Source: an uncultured bacterium
GTDB lineage: Bacteria; Methylomirabilota; Methylomirabilia; Rokubacteriales; CSP1-6
Assembly (NCBI GenBank): GCA_946479205.1
Contig: CAMLFJ010000265.1
Span: 1-5,335, forward strand
Length of the DNA stretch: 5,335 nucleotides
Direction: 5' to 3'
A program made the position numbers and the translations under genes. Position 1 is the first letter of the stretch; every line of letters begins with the position of its first letter. Shown in pieces: positions 1-5,335 of the stretch. The notes beneath the pieces were generated by a model. The model was not told the origin of the DNA and did not search any database. It worked only from the letters and a program-made list of their open reading frames with translations.

Positions 1-79
1 CGGGGACCAGCTGAACCCCCTGCTGCTCCTCTCGAGCGTGATGGTCGCCGCCGGCATCGGCCTCACCGTCCGCCGCTGA
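1..79 (+). CDS. C-terminal end of a membrane protein, probably EamA/DMT transporter (partial)
   Basis: The frame starting at base 2 is open from the left edge to a TGA at 77-79 and encodes 25 residues. They read as a short polar lead (GDQLNP), one hydrophobic helix of about 17 residues rich in Leu, Val, Ala and Gly, and a basic end (TVRR). This matches the usual end of EamA/DMT transporters, where a GE-x-L-x-P lead precedes the tenth helix and a positively charged cytoplasmic tail. That is known of the family; the assignment here is inference from one helix, and another polytopic membrane protein is possible. The gene lies 40 bases upstream of queF on the same strand, so the two could be co-transcribed. 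The start and most of the gene are outside the window. Confidence 0.5.
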   Translation, partial: GDQLNPLLLLSSVMVAAGIGLTVRR

Positions 80-119
80 GCGCCTTGACCGCTCCGCCGC
101 CGCGCGGTAGCGTCGGGCC

Positions 120-485
120 ATGCCCACCCAGCCGTCGAAGGACCTCGAGGTCGTGCCCAATCCGCACCCGGACCGCGACTACGAGGTCGGCCTCGAGATC
201 CCCGAGTTCACCTGCATCTGCCCCCGCACCGGCCAGCCCGACTTCGCCACGATCCGGGTGCGATACGTGCCGGACCGGCACCTGCTCGAGCTGAAGGCGA
301 TCAAGCTCTACATCTGGTCGTACCGGAACGAGGGAGCCTTCCACGAGGACGTGACCAACCGGATCCTGAACGACTTCGTGGCCGCGGCGGCGCCGCGCTG
401 GATCGAGGTCATCGGCGACTTCACGGTGCGGGGCGGGATCAAGACGGTGGTGCGCGCCACCCACGGCAAGCGGCCCGAGATCTAG
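120..485 (+). CDS. queF: NADPH-dependent 7-cyano-7-deazaguanine (preQ0) reductase, QueF type I
   Basis: QueF reduces the nitrile of preQ0 to the aminomethyl group of preQ1 with two NADPH, a cytosolic step in making the queuosine tRNA modification. The 121-residue protein has the single-domain (type I) size. Family residues are in register with the Bacillus enzyme: catalytic Cys34 in [11 protein letters not shown], Asp41 seven residues later, Glu76 in the HED motif, and the QueF signature ELKAIKLY at 57-64. The N-terminus ([17 protein letters not shown]) resembles other type I proteins, which supports ATG 120 as the start, though no clear Shine-Dalgarno precedes it. Only 40 bases separate it from the upstream membrane gene, too little for a full promoter plus riboswitch, so read-through from upstream is plausible. 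No other queuosine genes are in the window. The TAG stop overlaps the stop of the opposing transporter gene. Confidence 0.96.
   Translation: MPTQPSKDLEVVPNPHPDRDYEVGLEIPEFTCICPRTGQPDFATIRVRYVPDRHLLELKAIKLYIWSYRNEGAFHEDVTNRILNDFVAAAAPRWIEVIGDFTVRGGIKTVVRATHGKRPEI
482..485. other. Convergent stop-codon overlap of queF and the transporter gene
   Basis: The four bases CTAG hold the TAG of queF on the plus strand (483-485) and the TAG of the transporter gene on the minus strand (484-482). There is no intergenic DNA between these convergent genes, so any terminator for either must lie inside the other's coding sequence. I saw no hairpin followed by a T-run within about 60 bases on either side. Confidence 0.9.
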
Positions 486-1348
486 CCGGCCAGGCTCAGC
501 AGCACCACGCCCGCCAGCATCACGAGCGCCCCCGGCGCGATGTCCCGCACCTTCTGCTTCTCGTGGAACATCACGGTGCCGATGGCCATCGCGAAGAGGA
601 TCTCCACCTGCTTCACCGCCTCCACGTAGGAGGAGAGCGTCATGAGGTAGGCGGTGCCCTGGCTGATGGTGGTGAGCGAGGCGAAAAGCCCGAAGCTCAC
701 GAAGGCCTTCCAGTATCTCGGGATCTCCACGAAGTGCCGCCGCGAGGTCTTGAGCACGATCGGGGTGACGAGCAGGCTCGCGGCCACGTAGCCGCCCAGG
801 GTGCCCGTGTACTGATCCGAGCACTGCATCGCCCACTTGATCGTGACCACCGACGGCGCGAAGAAGAGCGCGGCGAGCAGGGTGTAGCGCATGCCGCGAT
901 CCGTGAAGAGCACGGCCAGCGGCGCCCACCACGCGAGGTGGGCCCGGTTGACGTTGAGCAGGTAGACGCCGGACATGCTGATCAGGATCCCGGCGATGCC
1001 GAGCAGGGTCGGCCGCTCCCGCAGGGTGAAGTAGCCCAGCACGACCAGGATCAGCAGGCTCACCTTCCACAGCGCGGTGACCATGGAGATCTCGGCGAGC
1101 TTGAGGGCCTTGGACAGCGCCATGGTCGAGATGGTCTGGCACACTGCGAACGCGGCGCAGGCGAGGTAGAACCCCGGCTTGATCTCGGGCACGCCCTTCC
1201 ACAGCACGAAGGCGCCCGCGAAGGGCAGCAGGAACGTGAAGCGCCCCCACACGTTGATGTACTCGTCGAGCGAGTGACCGAGGCGCTTCATCACCGTGTT
1301 GCGCAGCACCTGACACAGCGCCGCCACCAGCGCGAGCAGGAGCCACAT
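482..1348 (-). CDS. EamA/DMT-family transporter, ten predicted membrane helices
   Basis: This 288-residue inner-membrane protein has about ten hydrophobic segments, near residues 2-14, 33-50, 59-78, 87-108, 114-132, 153-173, 181-199, 213-235, 241-261 and 268-286. The two halves look like the duplicated EamA domain. Residues 80-131 (alternating helix, [11 protein letters not shown], then a closing helix) correspond to 236-286 (helix, [12 protein letters not shown], then a closing helix). Each half keeps a lysine inside a membrane segment (Lys95, Lys246). The family moves small metabolites such as amino acids, organic acids or nucleosides, often outward; the substrate cannot be read from sequence. 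The ATG lies 3 bases after the hydrolase stop, with only a weak AGG before it, so translation is probably coupled. It is the last gene of the leuCD operon. The product of neighbouring enzymes is a reasonable but unproven cargo. Confidence 0.85.
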   Translation of the reverse strand: MWLLLALVAALCQVLRNTVMKRLGHSLDEYINVWGRFTFLLPFAGAFVLWKGVPEIKPGFYLACAAFAVCQTISTMALSKALKLAEISMVTALWKVSLLILVVLGYFTLRERPTLLGIAGILISMSGVYLLNVNRAHLAWWAPLAVLFTDRGMRYTLLAALFFAPSVVTIKWAMQCSDQYTGTLGGYVAASLLVTPIVLKTSRRHFVEIPRYWKAFVSFGLFASLTTISQGTAYLMTLSSYVEAVKQVEILFAMAIGTVMFHEKQKVRDIAPGALVMLAGVVLLSLAG

Positions 1349-1351
1349 GGC

Positions 1352-2245
1352 CTACCGCGCGGTCCGGGCCAGCAGGGAGAGGAGCGCGTCCGCCACCGCG
1401 CCGTGCTGCTCGCGGGGAAGGAAGTGCCCGGCGTCCGGGATCACGTGCCGCTCGGTGCCGTCCGGGAACAGGGCGGGGTGCTTCTCGCTGTGCCGGGGGG
1501 CGTCCACCCCGTCGTCGCGGCCGTGCAGGATCACGCTCGGCACCTCGATGCGCGGCCGCTCCGCGAGGCGCCGCTCGACCGCGTCGAACCGCGGGTCGCT
1601 CGGCGCGTTGCGGTGCCGGTGGCGATAGGAGTGGATCACCACCGGGACGAAGTCCGGGTTGTCGAAGGCGACCGCGGCGCGCTCGAAGGTGGCGTCGTCG
1701 AAGCGCCACCCCGGCGACCAGTCCCGCCAGAGGAGGCGGCAGATCTCGCGACGGTTCTGCTCGAGCCCGACGCGCCCGCGCTCGGTATTGAAGTACCACT
1801 GGTACCAGTAGCCGCGCTCGTCCTCTGCTGCGGCCGGGCGCGGCGGCGCCAGCGTGTTCTGCACGTTGTAGCCGCCGATGGTGACGAGCGCCCGCACGCG
1901 GGCGGGCGCCAGGATCGCCGCGATGCAGGCCGCGCGTCCGCCCCAGTCGTAGCCGGCGAGCGCCGCCCGCTCGATCCCGAGCGCGTCCAGGAACTCCAGC
2001 AGATCCTGGCCGAGCGCGGCCTGCTGGGCCATGCGCGGGGCGGCGGGGTCGAGGAACCGCGTCGGGCCGTAGCCGCGCAGGTAGGGCGCGAGGACCCGGC
2101 ATCCGCGCGCGGTCAGCGGCGGGGCGACCGCGTCCCAGGCGTGCGCGTCGTCCGGAAACCCGTGGAGGAGAACGACCGGCGCGCCCCCCGCGTCGCCCCA
2201 CTCCTCGTAGCCGATCTCGAGGGTCGGCGTGCGGACGGTCGGCAC
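1352..2245 (-). CDS. Alpha/beta hydrolase with aspartate nucleophile (epoxide hydrolase / dehalogenase-like)
   Basis: From a GTG at 2245 this is a 297-residue alpha/beta hydrolase. Visible motifs are the oxyanion loop HGFP at 28-31, the RGYGPTRF loop near 57-64, and the nucleophile elbow GYDWGG with Asp100 as nucleophile. The likely acid is Asp245 in LHGRDDGV, and the catalytic histidine is His274 in DAGHF. An Asp nucleophile with HGFP marks the epoxide hydrolase and haloalkane/haloacetate dehalogenase branch rather than serine esterases. The cap region is aromatic-rich (YWYQWYF, 146-152; HSYRHRHR, 205-212); tyrosines there could activate an epoxide, but this is inference. No signal peptide is seen, so it is probably cytosolic. 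The start was chosen because it lies 16 bases after leuD and directly precedes the first core strand. Upstream in-frame ATGs (e.g. 2332) fall inside leuD and give non-homologous residues. Substrate is unknown. Confidence 0.85.
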   Translation of the reverse strand: MPTVRTPTLEIGYEEWGDAGGAPVVLLHGFPDDAHAWDAVAPPLTARGCRVLAPYLRGYGPTRFLDPAAPRMAQQAALGQDLLEFLDALGIERAALAGYDWGGRAACIAAILAPARVRALVTIGGYNVQNTLAPPRPAAAEDERGYWYQWYFNTERGRVGLEQNRREICRLLWRDWSPGWRFDDATFERAAVAFDNPDFVPVVIHSYRHRHRNAPSDPRFDAVERRLAERPRIEVPSVILHGRDDGVDAPRHSEKHPALFPDGTERHVIPDAGHFLPREQHGAVADALLSLLARTAR

Positions 2246-2261
2246 CTTCGCGGCGCCCGGG

Positions 2262-2855
2262 TCAGAAGCCCTTGACGTACGGCAGGCGCCCGGCGGTGGC
2301 CTCGATCGCGTTGCCCGCATCGAGCAGCACACCGGTGGCGTTCCACGCCCCGGAGACGAGCTGGTTGCGCACGCCGTCGGCGATCCGGGCCGGGATCACG
2401 CGATCGCCCGCCCGCACCTCCTGCCGCTCCACGTCCACCGTGACGGTCAGCTTCGGATCGCGGCCGACCGCCCGCTGCAGCCACAGCACGTCGTCCTGGG
2501 ATATGGAGAGACACGGGATCCCGAGCATGGTGCAGTTACCGAAGAAGATCTCGGCGAAGGAACCGCCCACGATGGCCTTGATCCCCCACTGCTTGAGCGA
2601 TTCCGGCGCGTGCTCCCGCGAGGACCCGCAGCCGAAGTTCATGCCCCCCACGAGCACCGAGGCCCCTTCGTAAGCCTTCTGGTTGAACGGATGCTCCGGG
2701 TCGTGCTTGCGCGCGTCTTCGAAGGCGTGAAGCCCCAGGCCCTCGTTGGTGACCGTCTTGAGGAATCGAGCCGGGATGATCCGATCGGTGTCGATGTCGT
2801 TGCCGGGGATCGGGATGCCCCGCCCCGCGACCTGCCGCCGCGTGCTGTCGCTCAT
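2262..2855 (-). CDS. leuD: 3-isopropylmalate dehydratase (isomerase) small subunit
   Basis: LeuD is the swivelling small subunit that pairs with LeuC to interconvert 2- and 3-isopropylmalate through a dehydrated intermediate, the second step of leucine synthesis. The 197-residue protein carries the family landmarks: [17 protein letters not shown] at 18-34, the active-site block [15 protein letters not shown] at 73-87, and [11 protein letters not shown] at 98-108. Length fits the bacterial type (about 200 residues). The ATG overlaps the leuC TGA in ATGA (2855-2852), the classic coupled leuCD junction, which fixes the start. The C-terminus (RLPYVKGF) is intact. By eye it resembles the form found in cyanobacteria and other non-enteric bacteria more than the E. 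coli protein. An isomerase acting on another alkylmalate or on citraconate cannot be excluded, since these share the fold. Confidence 0.95.
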   Translation of the reverse strand: MSDSTRRQVAGRGIPIPGNDIDTDRIIPARFLKTVTNEGLGLHAFEDARKHDPEHPFNQKAYEGASVLVGGMNFGCGSSREHAPESLKQWGIKAIVGGSFAEIFFGNCTMLGIPCLSISQDDVLWLQRAVGRDPKLTVTVDVERQEVRAGDRVIPARIADGVRNQLVSGAWNATGVLLDAGNAIEATAGRLPYVKGF

Positions 2856-4255
2856 CGCAGCATCTCCCGCACATCGGTGACCGCGCCGGTGAGCGCGGCC
2901 GCCGTGGCCATGGCCGGGCTCATCAGCAGGGTGCGGCCGGTGGGGCTGCCCTGGCGCCCGATGAAGTTGCGGTTGCTGGTGGACGCGCTCATCTCGCGGC
3001 CGCGCAGCTTGTCGTCGTTCATGCCGAGGCACATCGAGCAGCCCGCGTTTCGCCACTCGAAGCCCGCCTCGCGGAACACCTCGTGGAGCCCCTCGGCCTC
3101 CGCCTCCTTGGCCACCCGCTGCGAGCCCGGCACCACGATTGCCCGCACGCCCTTGGCCACCCGGTTCCCCTTGGCCACCGCGGCGGCGACCCGCAGGTCC
3201 GAGATGCGCGAATTCGTGCACGAGCCGATGAACACCACGTCGATCTTGGCCCCCGCGATGGGCTGCCCGGCCTCGAAGCCCATGTGAGCCAGGCCCTCGC
3301 GGTAGGTGGCCCGCTCCGGCTCCGGCGCGGAGTCGGGCGACGGGATGCGTTCGCCCACGCCGACCGACTGCCCCGGGTTGATGCCCCAGGTCACCATCGG
3401 CGGGATCGCCCCGCCGTCGAGCCGCTTCACGTCGTCGTAGGCGGCGTCCGCGTCGGACGCCATGCCCTTCCACCACGTCACCGCGCGGTCGAAGGCCGCG
3501 CCCGGCGGCGCGTACTGGCGGCCCCGCAGGTAGTCGAACGTGGTCTGGTCCGGGTTGACGTAACCGGAGCGGGCGCCGCCCTCGATCGACATGTTGCAGA
3601 GCGTGAGCCGCTCCTCCATCGTCATCCGGTCCACCACCGCCCCCGCGTACTCGTAGGCGTAGCCCACGCCCCCATTGACCCCCAGGGCGCGGATGATCGC
3701 GAGGATGACGTCCTTGGCGTAGACGCCCTTCGACAGCGTCCCGTCGACGCGTACCTGGCGAAGCTTGGGCTTGGCCATGGCCAGGCACTGGGTGGCCAGC
3801 ACGTCGCGCACCTGGCTGGTGCCGATGCCGAACGCGATCGCCCCGACCGCGCCGTGAGTCGCGGTGTGGCTGTCGCCGCACGCGATGGTCATGCCCGGCT
3901 GGGTCAGCCCGAGCTCGGGCCCGATCACGTGCACGATGCCCTGGCGGCCGCTGTCGAGGCCGAAGAGGGCCACCCGGCTCTGCTCGGCGTTGCGGATCAT
4001 GTGGACCGTCATCTCCTCGGCCACCTCGTCCGCGAACGGCCGCTGCTGGGCGGTGGTGGGGATGATGTGATCGAGGGTGGCGAAGGTCCGCTCCGGCATC
4101 CGGACCGGCAGCTTGAGCTCGCGCAGCGCCTGGAACGCCTGGGGCGAGGTGACCTCGTGGATGAGATGGAGCCCGATCAGGAGCTGCGTCTGCCCCGAGG
4201 GCAGCGTGCGCACCGTGTGAGCGTCCCAGACTTTGTCGAGCAGCGTTGACGCCAT
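2852..4255 (-). CDS. leuC: 3-isopropylmalate dehydratase (isomerase) large subunit
   Basis: LeuC is the aconitase-family large subunit that binds a [4Fe-4S] cluster and, with LeuD, isomerises 2-isopropylmalate to 3-isopropylmalate in the cytosol. The 467 residues match the length of E. coli-type LeuC (466). Cluster cysteines are Cys346 ([11 protein letters not shown]), Cys406 and Cys409 ([10 protein letters not shown]), all present. Other family blocks are DHIIPTT at 62-68, [13 protein letters not shown] at 127-139, and the C-terminal [16 protein letters not shown] at 427-442. The start at 4255 is backed by GGAGGAG five to six bases upstream. An in-frame ATG at 4267 lies upstream of this ribosome site, immediately preceding it, and is less likely. 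The reading frame stays open to 4570 inside the LysR gene, but those residues are not LeuC-like. It is the first gene of the minus-strand operon and overlaps leuD by 4 bases. Confidence 0.95.
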   Translation of the reverse strand: MASTLLDKVWDAHTVRTLPSGQTQLLIGLHLIHEVTSPQAFQALRELKLPVRMPERTFATLDHIIPTTAQQRPFADEVAEEMTVHMIRNAEQSRVALFGLDSGRQGIVHVIGPELGLTQPGMTIACGDSHTATHGAVGAIAFGIGTSQVRDVLATQCLAMAKPKLRQVRVDGTLSKGVYAKDVILAIIRALGVNGGVGYAYEYAGAVVDRMTMEERLTLCNMSIEGGARSGYVNPDQTTFDYLRGRQYAPPGAAFDRAVTWWKGMASDADAAYDDVKRLDGGAIPPMVTWGINPGQSVGVGERIPSPDSAPEPERATYREGLAHMGFEAGQPIAGAKIDVVFIGSCTNSRISDLRVAAAVAKGNRVAKGVRAIVVPGSQRVAKEAEAEGLHEVFREAGFEWRNAGCSMCLGMNDDKLRGREMSASTSNRNFIGRQGSPTGRTLLMSPAMATAAALTGAVTDVREMLR

Positions 4256-4258
4256 TGT

Positions 4259-4265
4259 CTCCTCC
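4259..4265 (-). promoter_or_regulatory. Ribosome binding site of leuC
   Basis: GGAGGAG on the minus strand ends three bases before the ATG at 4255, with its GGAGG core at 4265-4261. It is the only strong Shine-Dalgarno sequence I see in the window and decides the leuC start. A perfect 7-bp inverted repeat (4268-4286) ends two bases upstream of it. Confidence 0.85.
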
Positions 4266-4267
4266 AT

Positions 4268-4286
4268 GGCCGGCAGACCGCCGGCC
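4268..4286 (-). promoter_or_regulatory. Leader hairpin A beside the leuC ribosome site
   Basis: GGCCGGC and GCCGGCC form a perfect 7-bp inverted repeat around a 5-base loop. It lies in the predicted leuC leader and ends two bases before the GGAGGAG ribosome site. No T-run follows, so it is not an intrinsic terminator. It could affect ribosome access or simply reflect operator DNA. Its 4280-4286 arm is shared with hairpin B. Confidence 0.5.
4269..4280. repeat. 12-bp direct repeat, copy 1 (GCCGGCAGACCG)
   Basis: GCCGGCAGACCG occurs here and again, identically, at 4300-4311. The start-to-start distance is 31 bp, close to three helical turns, so both copies would face the same side of the DNA. 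Flanking bases differ. The spacing suggests a tandem protein-binding site between leuC and the LysR gene; this is inference. Confidence 0.6.
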
Positions 4287-4305
4287 GGGAGAGTGTCCCG
4301 CCGGC
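4280..4305 (-). promoter_or_regulatory. Leader hairpin B in the leuC control region
   Basis: An inverted repeat with arms at 4280-4290 and 4296-4305 pairs 10 bp with a single bulged C and a 5-base loop (GAGTG on the plus strand). It is very GC-rich and falls just after the predicted leuC transcription start. It cannot form together with hairpin A because both use 4280-4286. No T-run follows on either strand. Confidence 0.5.
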
Positions 4306-4311
4306 AGACCG
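4300..4311. repeat. 12-bp direct repeat, copy 2 (GCCGGCAGACCG)
   Basis: This is the second identical copy of the motif at 4269-4280, abutting the AT-rich promoter-like stretch. It ends four bases before the -10-like hexamer of the leuC promoter, so a protein bound here could contact or block RNA polymerase. Confidence 0.6.
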
Positions 4312-4325
4312 TTAAGTATAGTGAA
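4312..4325. promoter_or_regulatory. Candidate LysR-type operator overlapping divergent -10 elements
   Basis: TTAAGTATAGTGAA is an imperfect dyad centred on TATA (10 of 14 bases symmetric) and contains the T-N11-A spacing typical of LysR-family boxes. It covers TATACT on the minus strand and TATAGT (4317-4322) on the plus strand, so bound regulator could act on both leuC and its own gene. A nearby AATC-N5-GATT (4325-4337) is a second weak dyad. Which, if either, is used cannot be told from sequence. Confidence 0.35.
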
Positions 4326-4342
4326 ATCTTCTTGATTGTCCC
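4315..4342 (-). promoter_or_regulatory. Candidate sigma-70-type promoter for leuC operon
   Basis: On the minus strand GGGACA (4342-4337, 4 of 6 to TTGACA) and TATACT (4320-4315, 5 of 6 to TATAAT) are separated by 16 bp. Transcription would start near 4308, giving a leader of about 50 bases that holds both hairpins. The stretch is clearly more AT-rich than everything around it. This is pattern matching only. Confidence 0.45.
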
Positions 4343-4355
4343 GTAAGCTGTGCTA

Positions 4356-5267
4356 ATGATCGACGCCGCCCTCCTCCCCGCCCTGCTGAGCCTGCTCACG
4401 GTGGCGCGCAGCGGCTCGGTGGGGGCGGCGGCGCGGCTGCACCATCGCACCTCCTCCGCGATCAGCCAGCAGATCCGCAAGCTCGAGCGGCACCTCGGCG
4501 TCACGCTGCTGGAGCGGGCGGGCCGCGGCGTCCGGCTCACCGCGGCGGGCGAGGCCGCGCTGCCCGGCATCCTGAAGCTCGGGACCGAAACGGAGGCGCT
4601 CTTCGCCCACCTGGCCGAGCTGTCGGGCCGCCCGCCCGCGACCCTGCGCGTCGCGGTCAGCGACTACCTCGGGAGGGCCCTGCTGGTGCCGGTGCTGCGC
4701 GAGCTCCTGGAGGAGCGGCTGCCGCTGCGCTTCGAGATCGCCACCACCCACTCGCGCGAGGGCGTCCGCCTGGTGGGACTCGGCGAGGTGGACTGCGCGG
4801 TGGTCACCGGCCAGGAGATCCCGCGCGAGCTCGAGGCCGAGCGGCTCTTCGACCAGCCCTTCGTCTGGGTCGGACCCCGGCGGCCGGGGAAGCGCGTGCC
4901 GCTACCCGACCAGCTCGCGCGCGAGCCGCTGCTGAGGCTCGGGGCCGGCAGCCAGGGCCGGCGACTCCTGGAGGACTACCTGACGCGCGAGCGCATCCAG
5001 CCCACCTCGACCATCGACGTGCCGAGCGTGTCGCTCCTGCTCGCGTACGTCTCCGGGGGCCTGGGCGTCGGCCTCGCCCCGGCCCTCGCTCTGGCCGAAC
5101 TCGACGGCGCCCGGGTCCGGTGGGAGCGCGCCGCGGTGCCGGCGCTACCGGTCGCGCTGGTGCACCGGCCCGGCTTCCGCCGCGGAGCCGCCGCCGGCCG
5201 CTTCGCGGCCCGGCTGATTGCCGAATGCAGGGCGAGGCGCAGCCGAAGGCGAGCCGAGCGAATATGA
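4356..5267 (+). CDS. LysR-family transcriptional regulator, divergent from leuCD
   Basis: From ATG 4356 this is a 303-residue LysR-type regulator. The winged helix-turn-helix is at 7-66, with the recognition region [20 protein letters not shown] at 20-39 followed by [15 protein letters not shown], then a linker helix. The effector domain covers about 96-289, with [10 protein letters not shown] opening its first subdomain and [16 protein letters not shown] (231-246) typical of the family. A GTG at 4350 would add two residues; neither start has a clear ribosome site. Divergence from leuC across a 100-base shared region suggests it controls the leuC operon and itself, possibly in response to a pathway acid such as isopropylmalate, which is inference. 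Oddly, the last 14 residues ([14 protein letters not shown]) and the stop are encoded by the first unit of a 58-bp tandem repeat, so the basic tail is probably not ancestral. Confidence 0.93.
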   Translation: MIDAALLPALLSLLTVARSGSVGAAARLHHRTSSAISQQIRKLERHLGVTLLERAGRGVRLTAAGEAALPGILKLGTETEALFAHLAELSGRPPATLRVAVSDYLGRALLVPVLRELLEERLPLRFEIATTHSREGVRLVGLGEVDCAVVTGQEIPRELEAERLFDQPFVWVGPRRPGKRVPLPDQLAREPLLRLGAGSQGRRLLEDYLTRERIQPTSTIDVPSVSLLLAYVSGGLGVGLAPALALAELDGARVRWERAAVPALPVALVHRPGFRRGAAAGRFAARLIAECRARRSRRRAERI

Positions 5268-5335
5268 AAATGCTTGAAGGGAATGCAGGGCGAGGCGCAG
5301 CCGAAGGCGAGCCGAGCGAATATGAAAATGCTTGA
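5223..5335 (+). repeat. 58-bp tandem repeat, two copies seen, runs to window edge
   Basis: Unit 1 spans 5223-5280 and unit 2 begins at 5281. The 55 bases visible of unit 2 are identical to 5223-5277. The unit has a GC-rich part with internal near-repeats (GGCGAG at 5231 and 5248; AGCCGA at 5241 and 5252), then an AT-richer part around AATATGAAAATGCTTGA. A period of 58 is not a multiple of three, so it does not encode a repeated peptide in a single frame. It starts inside the LysR gene. There are no unique spacers, so it is not a CRISPR. Copy number beyond the edge is unknown. Confidence 0.9.

Noticed and set aside
80..119. Possible preQ1 riboswitch upstream of queF
   Set aside because: The spacer is only 40 bases, with no convincing hairpin followed by an A-rich tail and no sequestered ribosome site. 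Nothing supports a riboswitch here.
63..2201. 712-codon open frame on the minus strand
   Set aside because: It runs across queF, the transporter and the hydrolase in a different frame and gives low-complexity Arg/Ala/Gly/Pro protein, the usual shadow of GC-rich genes. The overlapped genes have clear family motifs.
563..2275. 570-codon open frame on the plus strand, antisense to transporter and hydrolase
   Set aside because: Composition is Glu/Arg/Val/His-rich with no recognisable domain. It mirrors the third-position GC bias of the true minus-strand genes.
2246..2332. N-terminal extension of the hydrolase to the ATG at 2332
   Set aside because: The extra 29 residues are read out of frame from the end of leuD and look like shadow sequence. 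The GTG at 2245 gives a normal family start.
3083..4249. 388-codon open frame on the plus strand, antisense to leuC
   Set aside because: It lies entirely opposite leuC, which has all cluster cysteines. The translation is His/Arg/Asp/Leu-rich without domain features.
4256..4355. T-box or leucine-peptide attenuator upstream of leuC
   Set aside because: The predicted leader is only about 50 bases. It has no upstream start codon with a run of leucine codons, no T-box sequence, and no hairpin followed by a U-run.
4256..4570. Extended leuC start inside the LysR gene
   Set aside because: The added residues are antisense to the LysR DNA-binding domain and unlike LeuC. The ATG at 4255 has a strong ribosome site.
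5264..5335. Small ORF of 23 codons (starting MKMLEGN) overlapping the LysR stop as ATGA
   Set aside because: It is made wholly of the tandem repeat, its length depends on copy number at an uncertain edge, and there is no ribosome site. It is most likely a by-product of the repeat.
5223..5335. CRISPR array
   Set aside because: The copies are directly abutting with no unique spacers, and no cas genes are present.

Overview
This is a GC-rich chromosomal window (roughly 70% G+C by eye) that is almost fully coding. It looks like a free-living soil or subsurface bacterium. The base composition and the GC-rich tandem repeat at the right edge would fit Rokubacteria/Methylomirabilota or a high-GC proteobacterium, but that placement is a low-confidence impression. 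Nothing phage-like, plasmid-like, transposase-like or CRISPR-like is visible, and I saw no tRNA or rRNA.

Layout: (1) positions 1-79 hold the last codons of a plus-strand membrane protein, probably a drug/metabolite transporter (DMT). (2) 120-485 is a plus-strand queF, the preQ0 reductase of queuosine synthesis. (3) On the minus strand, read right to left, is a compact four-gene operon: leuC (4255-2852), leuD (2855-2262), an alpha/beta hydrolase with an aspartate nucleophile (2245-1352) and a ten-helix EamA/DMT transporter (1348-482). leuC and leuD overlap by 4 bases (ATGA); the next two junctions are 16 and 3 bases. The operon's last stop codon interlocks with the queF stop in a shared CTAG. 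(4) A 100-base divergent control region (4256-4355) separates leuC from (5) a plus-strand LysR-type regulator (4356-5267). (6) From 5223 to the window edge lies a 58-bp tandem repeat whose first copy encodes the last 14 residues and the stop of the LysR protein.

How it may work together: LeuC and LeuD form the iron-sulfur isopropylmalate isomerase. No leuA or leuB is present here; the operon instead continues into a hydrolase and a small-molecule transporter, under a divergent LysR regulator. It may be the ordinary leucine isomerase with hitch-hiking genes, or a specialised hydro-lyase cassette in which a dehydratase, a hydrolase and an exporter/importer act on a related acid. The sequence does not decide. 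The control region has AT-rich, overlapping divergent promoter-like elements, a duplicated 12-bp motif and two mutually exclusive GC hairpins in the predicted leuC leader. This region and the repeat at the right edge are the parts most worth a second look. The core genes belong to known families.
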